Source: Armatimonadota bacterium
Lineage (GTDB): Bacteria > Cloacimonadota > Cloacimonadia > Cloacimonadales > TCS61
Assembly: GCA_030612605.1 (NCBI GenBank)
Contig: JAUWNO010000192.1
Location: forward strand, 1-5,136
Length of the DNA: 5,136 nt
Reading direction: 5' to 3'
Part shown: piece after piece, positions 1-5,136 of the stretch
Layout: each line of letters starts with the position of its first letter
Position numbering within the stretch: position 1 is the stretch's first letter
Position numbers and translations under genes: made by a program
Notes under the pieces: generated by a model
What the model was told of the DNA's origin: nothing
The model's input: the letters and a program-made list of their open reading frames with translations, nothing else
Database searches by the model: none

Positions 1-903
1 CATCATATCAAATCCAATCTGAGCAATTCCACTTTGAGTTGCCTGTTTATAGGGAAGAGCTAATACATCTGCAGCTTTAAAAAATATTTCCACTTTATCT
101 GTTTGCACAAATTTTTCTATGAATCTGATCTTTTCTGAAAGTTTTAGATCTTTAATAATTTTATAATATTTTTCGGAACTTCCATAAGTTTCACCAACAA
201 TAAGAAGATGTGCATTCGGAATTTTTTCTAGGATTTTTGGAAATGCATAAAGAAGTATGTCCAGACCTTTATACGGTTTGATAAATCCGAAAAACAAAAT
301 AACTTTTTTATCATTCAAACCGAGTTTTTCTTTTGCAGATTTTTTATCGAACCTGTTCTGATCGTAGCAATTGTAAGTTGGATGAAAACCCAGAATAACG
401 TTTTTTTGTGGAAATATTTCTTTAGTGTTTTTATAAACCGCTTTAGAAAGGGTGATTAATTTATCAGCTTTGGAAAAAGCAAATTTTGTCAGAGTTTTTG
501 AAAATAGCCATTTTTCGTGAAATTCAATATTATCAATAAGATAGATTTTCTTGATTTTAGAGGATTTTAATAAAAACAGTACAAATCCAAAAGCAGGTGC
601 GAAAAAGGGAATCCAATATTTTAAGATGAGAATATCCGGTTGCCACTTTTTGATTTTTTGAGCTGTTGGTATCCAGGTGAAAGGATTGTAAGGAGTGAGA
701 ACAGGTTGGATATCGAAATCCGGAGTTTTATCATTTTCTTCAATTTGGTTTTTGCCAGGGAAAAAAAGTTTTGGATATTGTCTTTTAAAGGAAAAAACTT
801 TGACTTCGTGGTTATTTTTGATAAATTCCTCAGCGATAAGAGCGATGAATTGAGCAATGCCACCTCTTAAAGGATAGGCAGGTCCTAGAAAAGCAATTTT
901 CAT
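1..903 (-). CDS. GT4-type glycosyltransferase, GT-B fold (C-terminus cut by window edge)
   Basis: Probable retaining glycosyltransferase that moves a sugar from a nucleotide-sugar onto a glycan or lipid-linked acceptor at the cytoplasmic side of the inner membrane. The 301 residues present start MKIAFLGPAYPLRGGIAQF, the glycine-rich N-terminal loop of GT4 enzymes (G14-G15). The C-terminal Rossmann half follows, with LFFGFIKPYKGLDILL (about 203-218), LLIVGETYG (233-241) and LPYKQATQSG (283-292). The usual EX7E motif is replaced by the ATQSG variant, which I know from a GT4 subgroup. There is no stop codon before the window edge; the family is usually about 360-380 residues, so some 60-80 are missing. 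The ATG at 901-903 fits the conserved N-terminus, but no Shine-Dalgarno sequence precedes it; a tandem-repeat remnant lies 8 nt upstream instead. Last gene of the minus-strand run, 78 nt after the YARHG gene. Donor and acceptor cannot be read from the sequence. Confidence 0.88.
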   Translation of the reverse strand, partial: MKIAFLGPAYPLRGGIAQFIALIAEEFIKNNHEVKVFSFKRQYPKLFFPGKNQIEENDKTPDFDIQPVLTPYNPFTWIPTAQKIKKWQPDILILKYWIPFFAPAFGFVLFLLKSSKIKKIYLIDNIEFHEKWLFSKTLTKFAFSKADKLITLSKAVYKNTKEIFPQKNVILGFHPTYNCYDQNRFDKKSAKEKLGLNDKKVILFFGFIKPYKGLDILLYAFPKILEKIPNAHLLIVGETYGSSEKYYKIIKDLKLSEKIRFIEKFVQTDKVEIFFKAADVLALPYKQATQSGIAQIGFDMM

Positions 904-910
904 TTTATTT

Positions 911-932
911 TAACCACGGAGTACACGGAGAA
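911..932. repeat. Short tandem repeat remnant, CACGGAGWA-type unit (period 9)
   Basis: Two adjacent 9-nt units, CACGGAGTA (915-923) and CACGGAGAA (924-932), are preceded by TAAC. This GC-richer phrase stands out in an AT-rich gap. From memory, intergenic strings of the type AACCACGGAGTACACGGAG recur in several unrelated bacterial genomes, so I read it as a copy of a dispersed non-coding repeat. It occurs once here, and it takes the place where the Shine-Dalgarno sequence of the GT4 gene would be expected. Confidence 0.5.
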
Positions 933-952
933 CTTCAACTGCAGGTGCTTTT

Positions 953-965
953 GTTAGTGAACATT
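953..965 (+). repeat. Left arm of 13-bp perfect inverted repeat around the YARHG gene
   Basis: GTTAGTGAACATT is the exact reverse complement of the arm at 2183-2195. It lies 16 nt beyond the stop codon of the YARHG gene. The centre is partly symmetric (TGTT-AGTG-AACA, 952-963), as seen in operator half-sites. TTTT lies directly outside both arms, but this is weak evidence of a target duplication in such AT-rich DNA. Confidence 0.6.
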
Positions 966-981
966 TTTTGTAATCATTGTT

Positions 982-2160
982 TTACCCGCCAGCAAACAAA
1001 GGTTTGAAATTATATTTGAAATCATCAATGTTAACCCAACCTTTCATAGTGCCACTTTGACTTTCGATCCAGAAAGCTTTTAAATTATTGAATACATCTT
1101 TACTGTCATAATTTTTTGGTGAATAATAAAACTCAAATATTTGAATTCTTTGTCCATTTTGTAAATAATCTGTAAGTGTAGAAATATTTTTATCTGAAGC
1201 TGAAATAGCATCAGCATAAACAGGAACTTTATTTATACACTGATATTCATAATGATAAATTAGTTTTTCACTACTGAAAGGAATATTAATTTGCTTATTA
1301 GATTTTCTGTTTAATCTATACTTTTGAATAAGTCCACTTGCTTTTGGATAATTATCTTTACTTATTCTCCTGAGCAAGTGGATTTCCACAATATCATCAT
1401 CTAATGTTTGGAGTTTCTTGAGATCTCCTTCTGCTTGGAAAATTGTTACAAATTCATTATTTTTATCATTTCCGATTATGTATATCCAACCATTTAAACT
1501 TCCGCATTCAGCTTTTGCTTGAATAACAACTTCATTTTTTGTTCTTGAATAAAGAATATGGTCAGTATTATCTATGTCATAGATTTGAATTCTTGTTGAA
1601 TCTTCAATTGCAATACAACCATCTTTAATATTTGATATTTGACCGATACAATTTATTTCAAGGTACTCATCAGGGATTGATTTGCACGATAAAGTCCAAT
1701 TACTTGATGAATCCAATAACAATAATTTCCCTTCATCATAGCATACTTGCCCTTGCGTTTCATTATAGTTATTAACTGCTAAATAAAAAAGTGGTTTGCC
1801 ATTATAAAAATAACGATATGGTAAATTCTTTGGGTATATATCTAAATCTTTATTTCTATAATTTTCGATTTTCTTAAGAAGGGTTACATTATACTCTTCG
1901 ATTTCATTCAATATTACTTCACGTGATCTCTTTTTATACCAGTTCATATTTCTGAAATAGATGTCTAAATCTTTATTCTTGAATATATAACCATGACGTG
2001 CAAAAATCTCATTTCGAGCATAAATTAGAAAATTTAATGATTTATCTATAAGTTCATTCTCACTTATTTTCGTTGTATCAGAATAAGGAATAAGATAGAA
2101 ATCAGCACTTAAGCATAATGCAATAAGCATAAATGTAATAATCAAAATGCTTCTTCTCAT
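982..2160 (-). CDS. Secreted YARHG-domain protein with SH3-like C-terminus
   Basis: Exported protein of unknown function, 392 residues. It begins with a type I signal peptide: MRR, a hydrophobic core (5-17) and a likely cut after LSA (17-19). A YARHG domain follows at about 44-79, with the core ARNEIFARHGYIF (48-60) and WYK (74-76). YARHG domains are thought to act in the cell envelope, possibly binding peptidoglycan or sugars, but their role is not established. The middle (about 110-310) is beta-rich in appearance and unrecognised. Residues 312-381 resemble a bacterial SH3 domain, ending FWIESQSGTMKGWVNIDDF. The heptapeptide NKDLDIY occurs twice (62-68, 103-109). Start choice is firm: GGAGGT lies 5 nt before the ATG. 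It sits between two glycosyltransferase genes with gaps of 96 and 78 nt, bracketed by a 13-bp inverted repeat, so it may be a separate unit or a later insertion. Family call is good; function is unknown. Confidence 0.85.
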   Translation of the reverse strand: MRRSILIITFMLIALCLSADFYLIPYSDTTKISENELIDKSLNFLIYARNEIFARHGYIFKNKDLDIYFRNMNWYKKRSREVILNEIEEYNVTLLKKIENYRNKDLDIYPKNLPYRYFYNGKPLFYLAVNNYNETQGQVCYDEGKLLLLDSSSNWTLSCKSIPDEYLEINCIGQISNIKDGCIAIEDSTRIQIYDIDNTDHILYSRTKNEVVIQAKAECGSLNGWIYIIGNDKNNEFVTIFQAEGDLKKLQTLDDDIVEIHLLRRISKDNYPKASGLIQKYRLNRKSNKQINIPFSSEKLIYHYEYQCINKVPVYADAISASDKNISTLTDYLQNGQRIQIFEFYYSPKNYDSKDVFNNLKAFWIESQSGTMKGWVNIDDFKYNFKPLFAGG

Positions 2161-2165
2161 TTTTT

Positions 2166-2171
2166 ACCTCC
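2166..2171 (-). promoter_or_regulatory. Strong Shine-Dalgarno (GGAGGT) of the YARHG gene
   Basis: On the minus strand GGAGGT is followed by five A residues and the ATG at 2160. It is the strongest ribosome-binding site in the window and fixes the start of the secreted protein. The two neighbouring glycosyltransferase genes have none of this quality, so the YARHG protein may be translated at a higher rate. Confidence 0.75.
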
Positions 2172-2182
2172 AACTATAAAGT

Positions 2183-2195
2183 AATGTTCACTAAC
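2183..2195 (-). repeat. Right arm of 13-bp perfect inverted repeat around the YARHG gene
   Basis: AATGTTCACTAAC on the plus strand is the reverse complement of 953-965. It lies 22 nt upstream of the YARHG start codon, between the ribosome-binding site and the palindromic stem-loop at 2201-2236. This position could hold an operator, a promoter element or the end of an inserted cassette. Confidence 0.6.
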
Positions 2196-2200
2196 TTTTA

Positions 2201-2236
2201 AACCCTTCTCCCAAGTTCATCTTGGGAACGAGGGTT
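2201..2236. repeat. REP-like palindromic stem-loop, possible terminator after the GT9 gene
   Basis: An inner 7-bp stem TCCCAAG/CTTGGGA (2209-2215, 2221-2227) closes a 5-nt loop. An outer 6-bp stem AACCCT/AGGGTT (2201-2206, 2231-2236) is separated from it by a 2x3 internal loop. It lies 20 nt after the GT9 stop codon. Read on the minus strand it is followed only by TTTAAAAG, a poor U-tract, so termination there is doubtful. On the plus strand CTTTTT follows. The core resembles the GTTCCCAAG...CTTGGGAAC palindromes that I recall as dispersed repeats in many bacteria. The stem-loop itself is certain by eye; its role as repeat or terminator is inferred. Confidence 0.6.
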
Positions 2237-2256
2237 CTTTTTGCTTATGGAAATAA

Positions 2257-3321
2257 TCATATTAAAAGTTTCTGAATGGTTCCAAAAACCAGATCTGAAG
2301 AAATCGTACTCATACATTTTTCTTCGCAAAAATTCTTGTAGCATCCCAGACAATTTTTTCCTTCCGGTTGCAGGATTTCACCCAATCCATAAAGTTCAAA
2401 TTCATTTTTATTAAAAATATTATTGAAGAGAACAATCTTTTTTCCCAGAGCAATTGCGATGTGCATTGCCATTGTAACAGATGTAACAACGAGATGGCAG
2501 CGATTCATCAAATGAACGAAATCTTCCAATTTGAAATAACCAAAATATTCTGCTGACGAATTCTTTTGGATTTCTTTATTCAATTCATCTTCTTCAGGTC
2601 CGCCCAGAAGAAGCGGAAAATAACCATTTGAAGTTAGTATTTCTGCAAGTTCAATCCAATTATCTTTTCCCCAAAGTCTGGTTTGCCACCTGGTTCCGCA
2701 ACCAGTATTCAAGCCAATAATATTTTTGTTTTTGGGAAGGTTAAATTTGATTTGAGAATCCGGTAATTCCAAAATATATTTTTCTCTTTTGTATTGAAAA
2801 CCACAAATCTCAAAAATTTCTTCTGGGTAACTTTTCATATTTTTTCGGGAAATATCATCATAAATTCCGGTAAGCCATTTGTTTTCAGCATCAATATCTG
2901 TGGGTTTACATTTGCCAAATTCATCCATCAGATAACCTTTCTTAGATTTTGCTTTGATGGTTTCAGCTAAAGCAATTGTTTCTCTATCCTTATCAAAATT
3001 GTAGATAATATCAAATTGTCGAGTTTGCAGCCAGATAATATTTTCCAGGTTCCACTTTAAGATATTTGTTACAAATTTTTTGGGAACAAATATCGGATAT
3101 TTGGTGAGCCATATAATTTCAGCTTCTGGAAATTCCTTCCTGATTTTATAAAGAATTGGTGTTGTGCGGATTACGTCACCTGCTGCACCGGTTTTGATAA
3201 TCAGGATTCTTTTTGTGATGGATCGATAAAATTTACATGAATCGCAATGAACACCTGTTTCTTTATGTGGTTTACAGGGAATATCTCCTCTAAAAAAAAT
3301 GCAATCGTTTTTAACTTTCAT
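2257..3321 (-). CDS. GT9-family (heptosyltransferase-like) glycosyltransferase with N-terminal Cys motif
   Basis: Likely inverting glycosyltransferase of family GT9, related to the ADP-heptose:LPS heptosyltransferases WaaC/WaaF/WaaQ, acting on a lipid-linked glycan at the cytoplasmic membrane. The 354 residues show the GT9 entry motif ILIIKTGAAGDVIRTTPIL (39-57); D49 matches the conserved GD aspartate. The C-terminal donor-binding half has NTGCGTRW (205-212), LLLGGPEED (237-245) and VVTSVTMAMHIAIALGKK (278-295). The usual D(S/T)GxxH signature reads SVTMAMH here (281-287). Unusual for WaaC-type enzymes, the protein begins with four cysteines (C7, C16, C26, C29) and ends with four more (C324, C327, C332, C336), suggesting metal binding. 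The start at 3321 keeps the Cys motif intact, but the ribosome-binding site is weak. It begins 19 nt after the membrane protein gene, so the two are probably co-transcribed. Donor sugar is unknown; heptose is not proven. Confidence 0.9.
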   Translation of the reverse strand: MKVKNDCIFFRGDIPCKPHKETGVHCDSCKFYRSITKRILIIKTGAAGDVIRTTPILYKIRKEFPEAEIIWLTKYPIFVPKKFVTNILKWNLENIIWLQTRQFDIIYNFDKDRETIALAETIKAKSKKGYLMDEFGKCKPTDIDAENKWLTGIYDDISRKNMKSYPEEIFEICGFQYKREKYILELPDSQIKFNLPKNKNIIGLNTGCGTRWQTRLWGKDNWIELAEILTSNGYFPLLLGGPEEDELNKEIQKNSSAEYFGYFKLEDFVHLMNRCHLVVTSVTMAMHIAIALGKKIVLFNNIFNKNEFELYGLGEILQPEGKNCLGCYKNFCEEKCMSTISSDLVFGTIQKLLI

Positions 3322-3340
3322 AAAATTCTAATATAAATTT

Positions 3341-3871
3341 TTAATTGTTTTTCTTGAGTTTTTCCTTATCTGAAATTATTACTTTTTCCATAAATTCATC
3401 GAATTCCAGTTGAGGACACATTTCAGCAATGCTATTGAGAATTTCCAAAATATTTGGAAACGAGAGGACAAAAATGAAACTTTTTTCCTTTTCTTCTTCT
3501 TGATACAAAAACTTCACAGCTCTGGTTTTGCTTTTATTAAGCTCCATTTTCTTAAGAGAATTCCAATAGATTTTTACAGATTTCCTGGCAAGATAACGAA
3601 ATGCAATCTTTTCTTCTGAAAATAAAATGCTGTTCACATTGAAGAGATTTCTCATTAAGGAATTACCAGCAAGGAATATTATCACAAAAGGCACGATCTT
3701 ATGAAATTTCGAGGAATCAGCATCGAGCATACAAAAAATTATCCAAACTGAATAAGCGATGGCAGCCAGGGCAAAAATAATGACAAACCAGCGTAAAAAC
3801 TGGTTGAACCTGTAAACTCTCGGAAATCCCTTTATTTTGTTTATATCTATTAGATTATCGCTTTTTTTCAT
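3341..3871 (-). CDS. Small two-helix membrane protein with PH-like C-terminal domain
   Basis: Hypothetical inner-membrane protein of 176 residues; no specific function recognised. A short charged N-terminus (1-25) precedes two hydrophobic segments, about 27-49 and 59-77, with a short polar link. The pattern predicts a helical hairpin with both ends in the cytoplasm. The tail (about 80-152) has an alternating beta-strand pattern, SILFSEEKIAFRYLARKSV then IYWNSLKKMELN, typical of bacterial PH-like domains, and the stretch FPNILEILNSIAEM (139-152) would be the capping helix. The last 25 residues are charged. A modest GGA ribosome-binding site lies 6 nt before the ATG. It is 21 nt after the PHP gene and 19 nt before GT9, so it is part of that operon. 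The PH-like call is a fold impression from the sequence pattern, not a motif match. Confidence 0.75.
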   Translation of the reverse strand: MKKSDNLIDINKIKGFPRVYRFNQFLRWFVIIFALAAIAYSVWIIFCMLDADSSKFHKIVPFVIIFLAGNSLMRNLFNVNSILFSEEKIAFRYLARKSVKIYWNSLKKMELNKSKTRAVKFLYQEEEKEKSFIFVLSFPNILEILNSIAEMCPQLEFDEFMEKVIISDKEKLKKNN

Positions 3872-3892
3872 AATTTTTCCAACAAAATATTG

Positions 3893-4732
3893 TTAGATTT
3901 GCATCCATTTTTTATTTGATTCAAAGTATTCCAGTTCATCCAGCACAAATTCCGGAACACTGTCTTCACCAAACAAATCTAAATCCAATCCATCTCCATG
4001 GAAATCACTGCCACCAGTTCTGATCAAGTTTTTTTCAAGGGCGATATTATTGTAGTATTCGATCATTTCATCAGAACATTTCGTGTAAAAAACTTCCAAT
4101 CCATCAATATCCATATTAATAATTTCGTGGAAAACACGATCATTTTTTAAAGTGAAAGGATGAGCCAAAACCGCAATTCCATTAACATCATGAATTGCCT
4201 GAATTACTTTTCTTGTGGAGGGAACAGGTTTGGGAATATTTGCCGGTCTATCCTCTCCCAGGTATTTATTGAAAACTTCCTGGGTATTGTAGCAATAACC
4301 TTTGTTAACCAAAACCCTGGCAATGTGTGGTCTGCCAATTAAATTATTTTCACCGGAAATGTCATTAACTTCGTCAAACTTGATATCAAAACCCATTTTA
4401 TTCAATTTCTTCACGATTTTTTTTGCTCTTAGTAATCTACCTTTATAAATTGTATGAAGAAGTTCTGAAAATGTATGATTGTTCGTATCAAAATTGTAAG
4501 CGAGTATATGAACATCTAATCCCCTATGATTAGAACTGATCTCAACACCTGGTATCAGTTTAATATCATAATCTTCAGCGATTTCTTTGGCAATATTATA
4601 ACCGTCGATAGTGTCATGATCTGTTATGGATATGACATCATAATTTTTTTCTTTTGCCAGTTTCAGTACTTGTTCCGGTGAAAGCAAACCATCTGAATAA
4701 TTGGTGTGAATATGAAGATCAATCTTTTTCAT
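3893..4732 (-). CDS. PHP-domain phosphoesterase, YciV/RNase AM-like
   Basis: Metal-dependent phosphoesterase of the PHP superfamily, 279 residues, cytoplasmic. Metal ligands are all visible: H7 and H9 (DLHIHTNYSDG), D14, D38-H39-D40 (SITDHDTIDG), E64 (GVEIS), H75, H136 (GRPHIAR), H191 (LAHPF) and D243/H245 (GGSDFHGD). The order, the GRPHIAR insert and the length match the group that includes E. coli YciV (RNase AM, about 290 residues) and nucleoside 3',5'-bisphosphate phosphatases. Known members remove nucleotides from 5'-phosphorylated RNA or hydrolyse 3',5'-bisphosphonucleotides; the substrate here is inferred from that resemblance. The start has AGGAA 4 nt upstream and leaves the conserved KIDLHIH at the N-terminus. 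First gene of the minus-strand operon, behind a recognisable promoter. No link to glycan synthesis is evident beyond co-location. Histidinol phosphatase and PolX/DnaE PHP domains are less likely, given the stand-alone size and the motifs. Confidence 0.9.
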   Translation of the reverse strand: MKKIDLHIHTNYSDGLLSPEQVLKLAKEKNYDVISITDHDTIDGYNIAKEIAEDYDIKLIPGVEISSNHRGLDVHILAYNFDTNNHTFSELLHTIYKGRLLRAKKIVKKLNKMGFDIKFDEVNDISGENNLIGRPHIARVLVNKGYCYNTQEVFNKYLGEDRPANIPKPVPSTRKVIQAIHDVNGIAVLAHPFTLKNDRVFHEIINMDIDGLEVFYTKCSDEMIEYYNNIALEKNLIRTGGSDFHGDGLDLDLFGEDSVPEFVLDELEYFESNKKWMQI

Positions 4733-4766
4733 TAAGTTCCTAATTATTTTTTTATTTCTCTGATTT

Positions 4767-4795
4767 TTTAAATTTCAAATGCGATTATTTGTCAA
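4767..4795 (-). promoter_or_regulatory. Sigma70-like promoter of the PHP operon
   Basis: On the minus strand a perfect -35 box TTGACA (4790-4795) is followed by a 17-nt spacer and a -10-like TTTAAA (4767-4772, 4 of 6 consensus bases). Transcription would start near 4760 and give a leader of about 28 nt before the ATG at 4732, with AGGAA inside it. It would drive the PHP, membrane-protein and GT9 genes. The -10 box is imperfect, and in some AT-rich phyla the housekeeping sigma prefers other sequences. Confidence 0.5.
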
Positions 4796-4873
4796 TGTTA
4801 ATTCTTCAAAATTCTTTTTTTTATTTACAGAAAAAAGCTCTAAATACAAGTTGCAAAAGTTAATAATCTTAAA

Positions 4874-4880
4874 AAGGAGA
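4874..4880 (+). promoter_or_regulatory. Shine-Dalgarno (AAGGAGA) of the TldD/PmbA-like gene
   Basis: AAGGAGA lies 4 nt before the ATG at 4885 and decides the start of the plus-strand gene. I found no convincing -35/-10 pair for it in the 152-nt divergent gap (4733-4884). The gap is otherwise A/T-rich, with a run of eight T residues around 4815-4822. Confidence 0.7.
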
Positions 4881-4884
4881 GCTT

Positions 4885-5136
4885 ATGAAGTTAAAAGACG
4901 AACTTGTGAAAATCTGTGATGAGTATCCGGAGCTGAAATTTGATTTTCGCTATCGGAACTGGGAGACGGATTTTCTGCGATTTTATCAGAGTCAGATTAA
5001 TTATAACATTTCCAAAACTTCCATTTCGCTGGCTACAACAATGTATCAGGGGAAAAAATCTTATTCCTTCTCTCTGAAGAATCCAACAAAAGAAAAGCTT
5101 ATTGAGAAAATTGAAGAAGCAAAACTTATCATTGCA
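4885..5136 (+). CDS. TldD/PmbA-like protein, N-terminal fragment (cut by window edge)
   Basis: The first 84 residues of a gene that runs off the window end; there is no stop codon. After a helical start (MKLKDELVKICDEY), the stretch about 30-60 reads WETDFLRFYQSQINYNISK followed by SISLATTMYQGKKSYSFSL. This matches the N-terminal pattern of TldD/PmbA (TldE) proteins: an R-x-x-x-S-x-I/V-x-x-N segment, then strands with a glycine turn, then a helix with ekLiekieeAkliia. TldD/TldE are zinc proteases that act as a heterodimer on modified peptides such as microcin B17 precursors or CcdA. The HExxxH zinc motif would lie further downstream in TldD-type subunits and is not in view, so TldD-like and TldE-like forms cannot be told apart. 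A strong ribosome-binding site fixes the start. It is divergent from the PHP operon and probably unrelated in function. Confidence 0.68.
   Translation, partial: MKLKDELVKICDEYPELKFDFRYRNWETDFLRFYQSQINYNISKTSISLATTMYQGKKSYSFSLKNPTKEKLIEKIEEAKLIIA

Noticed and set aside
640..870. Open frame of 76 codons on the plus strand, and the 80-codon frame at 621-863 on the minus strand
   Set aside because: Both lie inside the GT4 gene in other frames, lack ribosome-binding sites and show no family pattern; the GT4 frame has clear motifs.
948..952. TTTT on both outer sides of the inverted repeat as a target-site duplication
   Set aside because: Runs of four T are too common in this DNA to count as evidence, and no transposase is present.
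2111..2115. Cys16 of the YARHG protein as a lipobox cysteine
   Set aside because: The residues before it (I-A-L) lack the small residue needed at -1; LSA/D at 17-20 is a better signal peptidase I site.
2174..2179. TATAGT as a -10 box for the YARHG gene
   Set aside because: Transcription would start within the ribosome-binding site, and no -35 box lies at the right distance.
2368..2556. Plus-strand open frame rich in Cys and His (62 codons)
   Set aside because: Antisense to the C-terminal half of the GT9 gene, with no ribosome-binding site; the Cys/His content arises from the opposite strand of conserved GT9 codons.
3410..3619. Plus-strand open frame of 69 codons
   Set aside because: Antisense shadow of the membrane-protein gene with low-complexity Phe runs from A-rich codons.
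4160..4342. Plus-strand open frame of 60 codons
   Set aside because: Antisense to the metal-binding core of the PHP gene; no start signal.
4812..4837. T-run and A-run in the divergent gap as a terminator hairpin
   Set aside because: Only A:T pairs are available, without a GC stem, and no gene ends toward it; more likely bent or UP-like AT-rich promoter DNA.
1..5136. CRISPR array, tRNA, rRNA, riboswitch, toxin-antitoxin or defence system
   Set aside because: No regularly spaced repeats, cloverleaf or rRNA stretches, long structured leader, or paired small genes were seen.

Overview
The window is an AT-rich stretch of bacterial chromosome. It carries five consecutive genes on the minus strand and the start of a sixth, divergent gene on the plus strand. 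The GT9 (heptosyltransferase-type) glycosyltransferase points to a Gram-negative-type envelope. The base composition, the Cys-rich GT9 protein and the intergenic palindromes fit an uncultured Gram-negative lineage such as Cloacimonadota. That placement is a guess from general impression, because no marker gene is present.

Layout, read in the direction of the minus-strand genes. A good sigma70-like promoter (4767-4795) drives a PHP-domain phosphoesterase of the YciV/RNase AM type (3893-4732). It is followed, with gaps of 21 and 19 nt, by a small two-helix membrane protein with a PH-like tail (3341-3871) and a GT9 glycosyltransferase (2257-3321). These three look like one transcription unit. 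After GT9 comes a 36-nt palindromic stem-loop (2201-2236), then a secreted YARHG-domain protein with an SH3-like C-terminus (982-2160), then a tandem-repeat remnant (911-932). The last gene is a GT4 glycosyltransferase (1-903), cut by the window edge. On the other side of the promoter, a TldD/PmbA-like protein starts on the plus strand (4885-5136, cut by the window edge).

The two glycosyltransferases suggest that the region takes part in making a surface glycan (LPS core, O-antigen or a glycosylated envelope component). The YARHG gene sits between them with a wider gap on each side, and each gap holds a repeat-like element. A perfect 13-bp inverted repeat (953-965 and 2183-2195) brackets exactly this gene. 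This is the most unusual structural signal in the window: it could be the edge of an inserted or invertible cassette, or a pair of protein-binding sites.

I saw no rRNA, tRNA, CRISPR array, transposase, recombinase, toxin-antitoxin pair or defence gene. Apart from the bracketed YARHG gene and the Cys-rich GT9, the region looks like ordinary housekeeping and envelope-biosynthesis DNA, and I cannot support a claim of a new system.
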